Part shown: positions 16,950-24,704 of the stretch, in pieces
Position numbering within the stretch: the stretch's first letter is position 1
How the letters are laid out: each line of letters begins with the position of its first letter
Assembly: GCA_021776025.1 (NCBI GenBank)
Contig: JAJFGR010000012.1
Location: 124,001 to 188,000 of the forward strand
DNA: 64,000 bases
Direction: 5' to 3'
Source: Alphaproteobacteria bacterium
GTDB lineage: Bacteria > Pseudomonadota > Alphaproteobacteria > Micavibrionales > Micavibrionaceae
The notes under the pieces: model-generated
What the model was told of the DNA's origin: nothing
The model's input: only the letters and a program-made list of their open reading frames with translations
The model's database searches: none
Position numbers and translations under genes: made by a program

Positions 16950-17314
16950 TGACCGGTCCCCTCACCCCTGATACGAACATCGCGCTGTTGCAGGCAGCGC
17001 AGGGCGATACCAGCGCATCGACCAAAGCGCTGAAGAACGCGGCAAAAGACAAGGATTTGCAAAAGATTGAAGAAACCGCGCGCGATTTTGAAGCGGTGTT
17101 TGTTGCCGAGATGATGAAACCGATGTTTGAAGGGATTAGCACGGAAGCGCCCTTTGGCGGCGGTAAAGGCGAGGAAATTTTCCGCAGCATGTTGCTGCAA
17201 GAGTACGGAAAGATTATGGCACAAACCGGCAGCATTGGCGTTGCCAGCAGTGTCAAAGAACAAATGATTCAAATGCAAGAAGCGATTGATAACGGAGGAA
17301 CAAGCCATGAATAA
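16949..17314 (+). CDS. flgJ: Rod-binding protein FlgJ (N-terminal domain only)
   Basis: A 121-aa protein equivalent to the rod-capping domain of FlgJ, with ETARDFEAVFVAEMMKPMFE and EEIFRSMLLQEYGKIMAQTG. The peptidoglycan hydrolase domain of enterobacterial FlgJ is absent, which is normal in alphaproteobacteria. A separate SagA-type enzyme is not seen here. The start overlaps the flgI stop (TAATG). Confidence 0.93.
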   Translation: MTGPLTPDTNIALLQAAQGDTSASTKALKNAAKDKDLQKIEETARDFEAVFVAEMMKPMFEGISTEAPFGGGKGEEIFRSMLLQEYGKIMAQTGSIGVASSVKEQMIQMQEAIDNGGTSHE

Positions 17315-17786
17315 TCAAGAAAATACTGCGCAGAGAGTAAACTCAAACAGCGTTTTGCCTCAAGACACATCACAGGCGCTGAACCTGTTGATCCGTCTTA
17401 CCAATAATTTATCGAAGCTGGCAGATCGTGAATCTCAGGCTTTGGCACAAAATGACATGGTGGCGTTTGCTATTCTTCAAGACGAAAAAATGCTTGTAAC
17501 TGAGCAGTATGTGAAAGCTTCTGAAGAATTTAGAATAAATATGAACACCTATCGCGGCGCAGAAAAGCCGCTACTGGATCGCTTGGAAAAACTCCAAGCC
17601 GGACTTGGCGAGAGAACCAAAACCAACAACGACATTGTTCACAATATTTACGAGCACGCCAAAAGCCGTACGCAAAGCTCTCTGCTGGCTGTGCAGGAGC
17701 TTGGACAAGACCAGCGCATTAACTATGCCCTGCCAAAGCAGGCGGTCAATGAAAACGAAACTTCAGCTCATAAAGCGGGAGACTAA
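17307..17786 (+). CDS. FlgN-like export chaperone (first copy)
   Basis: A 159-aa, mainly helical cytoplasmic protein with a FlgN-type layout (LLIRLTNNLSKLADRESQAL, FAILQDEKMLVTEQY). FlgN keeps hook-associated proteins soluble for export. The start at the ATG at 17307 is chosen because GGAGGAACAAGCC precedes it; it overlaps the end of flgJ by 8 bases. The next gene encodes a similar protein, so this looks like an old tandem duplication. The family assignment is by pattern and position. Confidence 0.72.
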   Translation: MNNQENTAQRVNSNSVLPQDTSQALNLLIRLTNNLSKLADRESQALAQNDMVAFAILQDEKMLVTEQYVKASEEFRINMNTYRGAEKPLLDRLEKLQAGLGERTKTNNDIVHNIYEHAKSRTQSSLLAVQELGQDQRINYALPKQAVNENETSAHKAGD

Positions 17787-17788
17787 AC

Positions 17789-18265
17789 ATGCAGACACAG
17801 GCAAGAGCAGCAAAACTCATCTTTTCCGCCGACCCTAATAAGGCGATGCAGGAGATGATGGATACGATTGATCAGATGCGCCGCGTTTACGAACGCGAAA
17901 CAGATGCGCTTGAGAAAATGGACACCAAGGGCTTTCTTTCCCTGCAGGAAGAAAAACTGAACGCAACGAACGCTTACAAGCTTGGCATTGAAGATGTTTT
18001 AAGCCGCAAGAGCGAGATGAAAACCGTTGATCCGGCGATGAAAAAAGAGCTGAAGCGGATGCAAGACAATTTTGCCGATCTGTCGATGAAAAATTTGAAT
18101 GCGCTCAAGCTTATGCAACGGACGATGGAGCGTGTGGGCAGCAAGGTTCAGAAAGCGGCGAAAGACTCCGTGAATAAACAGCGCACGTTCAGCTATGGCG
18201 AGAGCGGAAAACTAGAACAAAACGAACGCAAGGGCATTTCAACCGGGGTTAGCGAGACAGCTTAA
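17789..18265 (+). CDS. FlgN-like export chaperone (second copy)
   Basis: A 158-aa helical protein. The pattern ERETDALEKMDTKGFLSLQEEKLNATNAY aligns with the corresponding segment of the preceding gene (ESQALAQNDMVAFAILQDEK). It starts 2 bases after the previous stop. It probably serves a different axial substrate from the first copy. Specific substrates cannot be read from sequence; hook-associated proteins (FlgK, FlgL) are not encoded in this window. Confidence 0.62.
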   Translation: MQTQARAAKLIFSADPNKAMQEMMDTIDQMRRVYERETDALEKMDTKGFLSLQEEKLNATNAYKLGIEDVLSRKSEMKTVDPAMKKELKRMQDNFADLSMKNLNALKLMQRTMERVGSKVQKAAKDSVNKQRTFSYGESGKLEQNERKGISTGVSETA

Positions 18266-18283
18266 GGAGCTAATAAAGTACAT

Positions 18284-19951
18284 ATGAGTATAGAGAACTT
18301 TTTCACAACGCAGACACAGACTCCTTCGCTTTTGGGGCAAAAACCCGCGGCCAGCGGCAGCTCAAGCGCGCCCTCTCAATTAGAGGGCTTAAGCTTCCTT
18401 GATTACATTCTCACGCGCGTTGCGGAAAAAGTAGCGAAGGCCGACGGCCATGATGAACAGGGCGACGAAGCACTTCAATCGGACAATCCGATTTTTGGTT
18501 CTGAGTTAAATTTAGCGGAATTGCTGGCGGCAAACCCGGAAGTTGAAGAAGAGCTGAAAGATTTTATCGCCGCGACGCAGCTTGGCCCTGAATCTGAGCT
18601 AACCCAAGTGCTCGCGCTGAACCAGCAAGCCTTTGATGATGCGCTGAAGCCCCTAACCGGTGGCATTATTACATCTGAAGAAATTGCCAATGGCAGCCCG
18701 CGGATTTTGCAGGCCTTCTTGATCGAGCCTTCTGAAGGCGATGAAGGTTTTGCTTTAGATATGAATAGCTTAAAGGCAAAAATTCAAGCCGCGATTGAGG
18801 GTGACAAGAGTGCACTCACGATCACCAACCTGACGCCGGAACAAATTACAGCCCTGCAAAACTTGCCGGAAGGCGCAGAGCTTCCTGAGGAGCTTATTGG
18901 TAATCCGTTTATCGCGATTATTCAACTTCAACCATCCAAAGACGATAACGCTGGAACAGGCGATCTATCGACAGATGGAACTGTGATCGATAGCGCATCG
19001 ACAGATATTGTCAGTGACGATCCAACCTTGCAGAATCTTATTGCCGTCCTTGTTGCGCCAATTAACCAAGCCTCATCAAAAGCACAGGCTCAGGTTGAAA
19101 CGACGCAACAAACTTTACCGCAATCTTCGGCTCAGCCTTTAGCACAAGGGACACCCCAACCCCAAACCGAAGCACTGGCCGGGCGTTTGAATAATTTGAA
19201 TGTAGGGAGCGGCGAGCCTTTATTTACGATTGAAGACTATGATGGATCTTTGCAGCCAGAGCAGAACGGCAAAGGGCAAAACGGGAAGAATTTTGAGGCT
19301 TTACTGAAAAATACGAACCAGAATGCCAGTGGCCCCTCCCCTGACCTCAGCTTTTTACAAGGCCCGGCCTTTGGCAGCGAAGGTAGCTTACTTGCACCGC
19401 TTGGCTTTTCACAAGAAATGCTTGACCAATATGGACTGAACACCGCTTCAACATCCGTCTCAACGCTAGGGACACTGACCAGTTCGGTAACGCAATCACA
19501 GAGCGCGAGCGCGCCGCATCCAGCGACGCAGATGGTGGCAATCAACATGCAAAAAGCTGCAGGGAACGGCGAGAACAGAACGCTGGTCCTACAGCTTGAC
19601 CCGCCGGAGCTTGGCCGCGTTCATGTCAAAATGGAATTTGGCGCGGACAAAACGCTTAAGGCCGTTGTGACAACAGAAAAACCCGAAACCTTCATGATGA
19701 TGCAGCGCGATATTCAATCGCTAGAGCGAGCCATGCAGGAGATCGGACTGGACACGGATGCAGGCCTTAGCTTTGAGCTGGCTGAGCATGGTTTTGATTT
19801 TGACCAAGATAACCAGCGCGGCGGCGGTCATGACGGCGGCGGCACTGGCGGCGGCAGCGAATCGAATGAGGCTGAAGAGATAATTCAATCAACAATGACA
19901 TGGCACATAGACTCGGAAACAGGTCATACGCGCTATGACATTTTGGCGTAA
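18284..19951 (+). CDS. fliK: Flagellar hook-length control protein FliK
   Basis: FliK is the secreted ruler that ends hook growth and switches export specificity. The 555-aa protein has a long low-complexity N-terminal and central region rich in Gln, Ser, Thr and Pro. A compact C-terminal Flg_hook domain follows (NRTLVLQLDPPELGRVHVKM, then MMMQRDIQSLERAMQEIGL). The tail is Gly/His/Asp-rich. The start ATG follows AAGGAGCTAATAAAGTAC. It lies directly upstream of flgD and flgE, the genes whose product length it should measure. A second FliK-like gene is at 43086. Confidence 0.93.
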   Translation: MSIENFFTTQTQTPSLLGQKPAASGSSSAPSQLEGLSFLDYILTRVAEKVAKADGHDEQGDEALQSDNPIFGSELNLAELLAANPEVEEELKDFIAATQLGPESELTQVLALNQQAFDDALKPLTGGIITSEEIANGSPRILQAFLIEPSEGDEGFALDMNSLKAKIQAAIEGDKSALTITNLTPEQITALQNLPEGAELPEELIGNPFIAIIQLQPSKDDNAGTGDLSTDGTVIDSASTDIVSDDPTLQNLIAVLVAPINQASSKAQAQVETTQQTLPQSSAQPLAQGTPQPQTEALAGRLNNLNVGSGEPLFTIEDYDGSLQPEQNGKGQNGKNFEALLKNTNQNASGPSPDLSFLQGPAFGSEGSLLAPLGFSQEMLDQYGLNTASTSVSTLGTLTSSVTQSQSASAPHPATQMVAINMQKAAGNGENRTLVLQLDPPELGRVHVKMEFGADKTLKAVVTTEKPETFMMMQRDIQSLERAMQEIGLDTDAGLSFELAEHGFDFDQDNQRGGGHDGGGTGGGSESNEAEEIIQSTMTWHIDSETGHTRYDILA

Positions 19952-19963
19952 GGAGAACTTAAA

Positions 19964-20668
19964 ATGGTTTCAGATGTAACAGTAGGATCAGCGCTCGATG
20001 CGCAGTCAAAAACGGCGCAAGCACAAACGGGCTTGGCTGAGGATTTTGCACAATTCCTCACATTGCTGACCGTACAGCTACAAAACCAAGACCCTCTGTC
20101 CCCGATGGATACGGCAGAGTTCACCAATCAACTGGTGGCCTTTACCGGGGTTGAACAGCAAATCAACACAAACCAGAAGCTTGACGATCTTGTCGCGCTT
20201 CAACTCAACAATTCAATGGGATCCGCGCTGGGCTATGTTGGCTTGGATGCCAGCTATGTCTCAGGAGAGTTTTTCTCCGACGGGGAAACGCCGGTTACGA
20301 TTAATTACGCACTGGATGGTGTGGCTGTCGAAGCAAACCTTCGGATTTTGGATGAAAACGGTAGCATCGTCTTTGAAGGCCCGGCGGCAACAGCCGCTGG
20401 AAGCCATGAATTCATATGGAATGGGCTGAACAACCAAGGCAGTCCGGTCGAACCCGGAACATACAACATACAAATAGACGCACTCGATAACAATGATCAG
20501 GCCGTTGGCTCTAGCACAGTTGTTGAAGGGCGCGTGCGCGGCGTTGAAACGCAAGGCGGCTTAATATTCCTGCTTATTGGCGAGCGCGCAGTTTCGCTTG
20601 GAAATGTACTGAATGTAAGCGTGCCGGACACCCCGGTAGAAGAAACCCCAGAGGAGACAGAAGCATGA
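19964..20668 (+). CDS. flgD: Hook-capping protein FlgD
   Basis: FlgD caps the growing hook. The 234-aa protein has the conserved N-terminal signature FAQFLTLLTVQLQNQDPLSP and MDTAEFTNQLVAFTGVEQQI. A FlgD Ig-like/Tudor region follows (EFIWNGLNNQGSPVEPGTY). The AAGGAGAACTTAAA site precedes the ATG. Its stop overlaps a small downstream ORF (ATGA). The C-terminal EETPEETEA tail is acidic. Confidence 0.94.
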   Translation: MVSDVTVGSALDAQSKTAQAQTGLAEDFAQFLTLLTVQLQNQDPLSPMDTAEFTNQLVAFTGVEQQINTNQKLDDLVALQLNNSMGSALGYVGLDASYVSGEFFSDGETPVTINYALDGVAVEANLRILDENGSIVFEGPAATAAGSHEFIWNGLNNQGSPVEPGTYNIQIDALDNNDQAVGSSTVVEGRVRGVETQGGLIFLLIGERAVSLGNVLNVSVPDTPVEETPEETEA

Positions 20669-20799
20669 GAACTTTAAACCCCGAATTACAGACTCAAGGG
20701 CCTTCGCTGCCTGTCCTCGCATTGTGCTGGGCAAAAGCAATTTTGATGTCCGCTAAGCAGAGATGGATGCTTACGCGGGTATTTTATTTAAAACCTTAA
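20665..20799 (+). CDS. Possible 44-residue coupled small ORF between flgD and flgE
   Basis: The ATG overlaps the flgD stop codon (ATGA) and has GAGGAG about 8 bases upstream, so translational coupling is likely if the frame is used. The predicted peptide begins MRTLNPELQTQG and includes the semi-hydrophobic stretch LPVLALCWAKAILM. It then turns basic and ends FYLKP. I recognise no family. It could also be chance, since the gap before flgE has no other content. Conservation would decide. Confidence 0.35.
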   Translation: MRTLNPELQTQGPSLPVLALCWAKAILMSAKQRWMLTRVFYLKP

Positions 20800-20841
20800 A
20801 CGATAGAAATTGAAGAACTTTTATAGAAAAGGAGACTAGCC

Positions 20842-22581
20842 ATGGGACTTTTTGGATCATTATTTACAGGTGTTTCGGCGCTGTTTGCGCAGAGCCAAAA
20901 CACGGCGATTATTTCGAACAATATCGCCAACATCAGCACAACCGGCTTTAAGCGCTCGGAAGCAGCGTTTGAAAGTTTGGTGACATCGCAAAGCCGTTTG
21001 TCGACATACTCACCTGGTACGGTGACGGTCAACAGATTGCAACGTGTCGACCAACAAGGCGCGCTGCAACAAACATCATCTTCTACAGATGCTGCGATTT
21101 CCGGTAACGGTTTCTTTGCCATCAAACGAGATGACGATGCTTTGCAAGAATTCCTGTACACCCGCGCCGGACAGTTCGGTGAGGATTCACAAGGATTGCT
21201 AAGAAACGCGTCCGGTTTCGTGCTTTACGCCTGGCCGATCGATGCCAACGGCAATTTACCGGCCAACCAGGGTGACTTGACCTCGCTGGTTCCGGCTGAC
21301 GTAGCCTTCCTCGGCGGATTGACCCGCCCGACTTCAAGTGCGGAACTGGCGATTAACCTTGATGCAGGAGCGGTAGATCAGAATTTAGGTGCTGCCGTGA
21401 CGAGCGCTGTGGACTTCTCTCGTGGTATCACCGTGTTTGACTCTCTTGGTTCTGCGCAGGTTCTAACGCTTGAATATACGAAGACATTTGGGCCACAAGC
21501 AACGGCGAGTGGTACGATTGGTGATTTACTGGCTACAGACCAACTTATCAATGACCTTGGCCTGACTGCTGGTCATACAATCGATATCTCAACAGAGCTT
21601 GGTGGTCCGCTGACCCTGACCGTTGTTGCCGGTGCGCCGGCAGTCGCCGGTGACGTTCAAAGCGTCAATGATATCATCACCGAAATCAACAATTCCGTTC
21701 TTGGTGCCTCCGCTTTTCTCGGCAACGATGGTGAGCTGGTTATTCAACGCGATGCATTTTTAGGTGGCGCGGCCAACACACTGACATTGGCAGAAGCCGG
21801 GACGGCGCTGACAGGTCTTGGTTTGACAATCGGCCTGAACGTATCCGATGATTTAACCGGCGGTTTGTATGACAACGGTACGCCGGGTGACACCCCGCCA
21901 TACAGCACAGGCGATCCACTCACCGGGCACACATTCGCGACACCACAATTTCTTCCCGGTGATGCGCAATATAATAACCGCGGCTGGTGGCAGCTTAATA
22001 TCGGTCACCCGGACGGCACATCACTATCGCGCGGCCTGTTGAACTTTAGCGGGGACGGTACGATGAATGCCCTGCCCGACAGCGACGGCAACATTGATAT
22101 CAACTTGTCACAGATCGACTGGAATAACGGCGCCAACGCTCAAAATATTGATATTGATATCGAGCGTTTCTCTCAATTTGCCGGACAATTTGACGTGATT
22201 TTTGCCGATCAAAATGGTGCGGAGCTTGGTCTTCGTACAGGTGTTGAAATTGACAGAGACGGCTTCATTATTGCCCGGTTCTCTAACGGTGCGACAGCGA
22301 CATTGTATAAAGCGCCGCTAATTACTTTTGCCAACGCCAATGGCCTGACAGAAGTATCCGGAACGGCGTATTCGGAAAACCAAGATTCTGGTGAAGAAAA
22401 CCTGCGTGAAGCAGGAACCGGAGGGGCGGGTTTTGTTGAACCTTCAACCCTAGAATCCTCGAACGTTGATTTGGCCGATGAGTTTGCCAGGTTGATCGTT
22501 GCGCAAAGAGCGTTTGGTGCAGGTACGAAAGTTATTACGACAGTTGATCAAATGACAGAGGATCTGCTGCGATTACGATAA
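20842..22581 (+). CDS. flgE: Flagellar hook protein FlgE
   Basis: FlgE is the hook subunit. The 579-aa protein starts MGLFGSLFTGVSALFAQSQN with the axial motif IISNNIANISTTGFKRSEAAF. It has GNGFFAI and TRAGQFGEDSQGLLRNASG, a long variable surface domain (about residues 190-420), and the C-terminal EFARLIVAQRAFGAGTKVI helix. AAAAGGAGACTAGCC precedes the start. It is longer than enterobacterial FlgE because of the variable domain. A structured RNA element follows the stop codon. Confidence 0.96.
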   Translation: MGLFGSLFTGVSALFAQSQNTAIISNNIANISTTGFKRSEAAFESLVTSQSRLSTYSPGTVTVNRLQRVDQQGALQQTSSSTDAAISGNGFFAIKRDDDALQEFLYTRAGQFGEDSQGLLRNASGFVLYAWPIDANGNLPANQGDLTSLVPADVAFLGGLTRPTSSAELAINLDAGAVDQNLGAAVTSAVDFSRGITVFDSLGSAQVLTLEYTKTFGPQATASGTIGDLLATDQLINDLGLTAGHTIDISTELGGPLTLTVVAGAPAVAGDVQSVNDIITEINNSVLGASAFLGNDGELVIQRDAFLGGAANTLTLAEAGTALTGLGLTIGLNVSDDLTGGLYDNGTPGDTPPYSTGDPLTGHTFATPQFLPGDAQYNNRGWWQLNIGHPDGTSLSRGLLNFSGDGTMNALPDSDGNIDINLSQIDWNNGANAQNIDIDIERFSQFAGQFDVIFADQNGAELGLRTGVEIDRDGFIIARFSNGATATLYKAPLITFANANGLTEVSGTAYSENQDSGEENLREAGTGGAGFVEPSTLESSNVDLADEFARLIVAQRAFGAGTKVITTVDQMTEDLLRLR

Positions 22582-22592
22582 GAATTAAGTTT

Positions 22593-22779
22593 GGATCCTG
22601 AGCCGTAGGTTTGCTACCCGCAAACCGTCCTAACCCCTAAGGCTCAGGGTCCGAATTTCTGCAGACGGCTTTGGCAATCCAGAATGGAGCGCAAGCGACT
22701 TGTAGATGGGCGCATCGGGCAATGCCCTACCCTTCCCTAACGGGAGAACCCAACTGCTTCGATGCGCCCTCCTTTTTTT
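22593..22779 (+). ncRNA. Candidate structured RNA between hook and flagellin genes
   Basis: Three helices follow one another. P1 pairs 22593-22604 with 22641-22652 (12 bp, one G-U) and contains an inner 7-bp hairpin, GGTTTGC/GCAAACC, with a 5-base loop. P2 pairs 22659-22664 with 22700-22705. P3 pairs 22708-22717 with 22760-22769 (10 bp, perfect), encloses two small hairpins and ends in seven T residues. The single-stranded parts are C-rich (CTACCC, CCTAACCCC, CCCTACCC). It may be an sRNA, a structured 3' UTR of the flgE message or a leader of the flagellin. I do not recognise a known riboswitch. Confidence 0.55.
22708..22779 (+). terminator. Intrinsic terminator after flgE
   Basis: A perfect 10-bp stem (GGGCGCATCG with CGATGCGCCC) is followed after three bases by seven T residues. 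The 42-base interior has two further short hairpins. It should end the long flgI-flgE transcript or the structured RNA described above. Confidence 0.7.
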
Positions 22780-22895
22780 ATTAGGCTATAAATCTTGTTA
22801 TAAATTCAATATATTAGAGAAAACAGAAAGACAATATTAAGCATTTTGTGGTTTAATGCTAGGTATACCATTGCGTGCAGTATGCGCGATTAACA

Positions 22896-22910
22896 TTTGC
22901 AGGAAGCAAA
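22896..22910 (+). promoter_or_regulatory. RBS hairpin of flagellin 1
   Basis: TTTGC-AGGAA-GCAAA forms a 5-bp stem whose loop is the Shine-Dalgarno sequence; the ATG follows one base later. The same AGGAA loop with a different, still paired stem occurs in the flagellin 2 leader. It is a plausible site for FlbT-type translation or stability control. Confidence 0.5.
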
Positions 22911-22911
22911 A

Positions 22912-24519
22912 ATGGCTATTAATAACATTGTCTTAAGTGCTGCTTTACGCAGCACCGTTAGCAGTATTGTGAGCACTCAGCGCACGATAGATGTTGTTAC
23001 TGAGCGCCTTGCTTCCGGGTTAGAAGTAAACTCTGCCATCGACCAACCTGATAATTTTTTCACCTCCAAATCCTTACGTAACGTTGCCGATGACCACAGC
23101 CGCCTTCTTGATGGAATTCGGCAGAACATCCGCGCGGTTCAAGAAGCTCTTCATGGCACTGAAGCGGTCAACCGCCTTATCGACCAAGGCGAAGCCATTG
23201 TCCTCGAATCACAAGCGGCACTCGAGGCAGGCATAGTAGACCCGGCAATTTTCGAGAAAGTTGTCGATGTCAGCCCGCAGCCTCTCAGCACACAAATTTT
23301 AGCCCAAGCCCCAGATGTATATTATCGCTTGAATGAAACCGCCGGGCCAATCATCGATTCGGGATCTGGCGCCGCGGGCCCTGTAAACGCCAACCGTCAA
23401 GGCGGCGCAGCCGCAGGAGCGGCAGCTCTTTACAGCAATGGCGCCGCGCCCAGCGTTAACTTCGATGGGGTGAATGACCGCATCGCCGTAAGCGATTCCA
23501 TTATGATTAACACCGCCACCACGCCGGCACGCACAGTCGAACTCGTATTTAACGCCGACACCACCGCAGGACGGCAGGTTTTATACGAGGAAGGCGCCGG
23601 CGTTAACGGCCTCACCATTTATATCGACAACGGCAGCATCTATTTCACAGCTGAAGACGATCAAGGCGCTAATCGCTATGCGGACATCAACATCAACGCC
23701 CCCATTGTTGCCGGACAAACATACCATGCCGCATTCGTGTTTAACGGCGCTGGAGGGCCCGCCAACGGAGGGGGAGGCGCGAATACATTTGCAGGCTACC
23801 TTGATGGCGCACAGGTTGGTTCAGTTGGCCTTGCGGGCGACGCTTTATTTCCCAGTCATAGCGGAAATATAGGCATTGGCGCAGCCGTGGACGGTGTACA
23901 ATTCCATGACGGCGAAGCCGGTGCGGGCTTCCGGTTTGACGGAAGAATTTCCGACGTGGCCATCCACAATCAGGCGCTTAGCACGACAATTTTAGCCAGT
24001 CACGCAAATGCTTTAAACTCAACCACATCAACGCTTTTCCTCAACAGAGACTATGAAAATGTTATAATCGAACTTGACCAAATTGTTGTTGATGCGAATT
24101 ACCGCGGGACCAACCTCCTGCTTAACGAAGATCTAACTACAGTTTTCAACCCTAACCAAACAAGCGTTCTCGTTACAGAAGGCGAAGACTTTAGCGCCCG
24201 CGGACTAGGCTTAATCAAGCACAATAACTTCAATGATGCGAATGATTTAGAGGATATTCTCGAAACTTTGCGTGAAGCACGGGGAACAGTTCGCAGCTTT
24301 GGAACCACTCTTGTTACAGATTTATCAATTCTTCAGACACGCGATGATTTCACACGCGAACATATTAACACCCTAGAATCAGGAGCAGATGACCTCACCC
24401 TTGCCGACCTTAATAAAGAAGGCGCAAACTTGCTCGCATTAAATACAAGACTTAGCCTTGGCGTCACCGCACTTGGACTTGCCGGACAATCACAACAATC
24501 AACCATAAGATTGTTTTAA
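22912..24519 (+). CDS. Flagellin with inserted LamG/concanavalin-like domain
   Basis: A 535-aa flagellin. The N-terminal D0/D1 part (MAINNIVLSAALRSTVSSIV, TERLASGLEVNSAIDQPDNF) and the C-terminal D1/D0 part (TDLSILQTRDDFTREHINTL, LLALNTRLSLGVTALGLAGQ) are standard. Residues about 129-368 are not flagellin-like but match a LamG/concanavalin-A jelly roll: YYRLNETAG, VNFDGVNDRI, TVELVFNAD, GLTIYIDNGSIYF, TYHAAFVFNG, FAGYLDGAQVG, GNIGIGAA, FRFDGRISDVAIHNQAL. This would be displayed on the filament surface. The ATG at 22912 is chosen (AGGAAG 6 bases upstream); a TTG at 22897 is rejected. Confidence 0.9.
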   Translation: MAINNIVLSAALRSTVSSIVSTQRTIDVVTERLASGLEVNSAIDQPDNFFTSKSLRNVADDHSRLLDGIRQNIRAVQEALHGTEAVNRLIDQGEAIVLESQAALEAGIVDPAIFEKVVDVSPQPLSTQILAQAPDVYYRLNETAGPIIDSGSGAAGPVNANRQGGAAAGAAALYSNGAAPSVNFDGVNDRIAVSDSIMINTATTPARTVELVFNADTTAGRQVLYEEGAGVNGLTIYIDNGSIYFTAEDDQGANRYADININAPIVAGQTYHAAFVFNGAGGPANGGGGANTFAGYLDGAQVGSVGLAGDALFPSHSGNIGIGAAVDGVQFHDGEAGAGFRFDGRISDVAIHNQALSTTILASHANALNSTTSTLFLNRDYENVIIELDQIVVDANYRGTNLLLNEDLTTVFNPNQTSVLVTEGEDFSARGLGLIKHNNFNDANDLEDILETLREARGTVRSFGTTLVTDLSILQTRDDFTREHINTLESGADDLTLADLNKEGANLLALNTRLSLGVTALGLAGQSQQSTIRLF

Positions 24520-24606
24520 ATCAAAGGCTTATGCAGCAACCCTCTTGAAAAGATATCGTATAGCTAGGTTAATTTTCAAACAAATGGGGGCAAAATCTAA
24601 ATTGCG

Positions 24607-24636
24607 TTAACACTCCTTTCATTTTTATGATATATT
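24607..24636 (+). promoter_or_regulatory. Sigma-70-type promoter for flagellin 2
   Basis: TTAACA, an 18-base spacer and TATATT fit a housekeeping promoter. The predicted start is near 24643, giving a leader of about 62 bases that begins with a hairpin. A GCAA-N8-TTGC repeat (24590-24605) lies immediately upstream. Confidence 0.5.
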
Positions 24637-24642
24637 CTAGTA

Positions 24643-24704
24643 GAGTGAACCCAAGTATTGGGTAATGCAGGAAGCATACACTAACCTAGGAAAGGAATAA
24701 TATC
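24643..24704 (+). promoter_or_regulatory. Structured leader of flagellin 2
   Basis: The short leader contains a perfect hairpin ACCCAA-GTA-TTGGGT (24649-24663). A second small hairpin with AGGAA in its loop, ATGC-AGGAA-GCAT, is at 24665-24677. The real RBS, AGGAAAGGA, is 8 bases before the ATG. FlbT, encoded next door, binds flagellin leaders in Caulobacter, so this is its likely target; the contact itself is inferred. Confidence 0.5.

Larger units (their letters stand above)
22582..22911 (+). other. Gap between flgE and flagellin 1, filled by structured RNA and leader
   Basis: This 330-base stretch holds no gene. Positions 22593-22779 form three consecutive helices ending in a T-run (listed separately). 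The remaining 130 bases are AT-rich and form the flagellin leader, with a GGTATACC palindrome at 22862-22869 and a hairpin around the RBS. I did not find a confident promoter for flagellin 1. A GG-N9-GC arrangement at 22862-22874 is one base too short for sigma-54. Confidence 0.6.

Noticed and set aside
22593-22779. tRNA, SRP RNA or known riboswitch in the flgE-flagellin gap
   Set aside because: No cloverleaf, no SRP core sequence and no riboswitch consensus I know of; kept only as an unassigned structured RNA.
22862-22875. Possible sigma-54 promoter for flagellin 1 (GG-N9-GC)
   Set aside because: The spacing is one base too short and the rest of the -24 element is poor.
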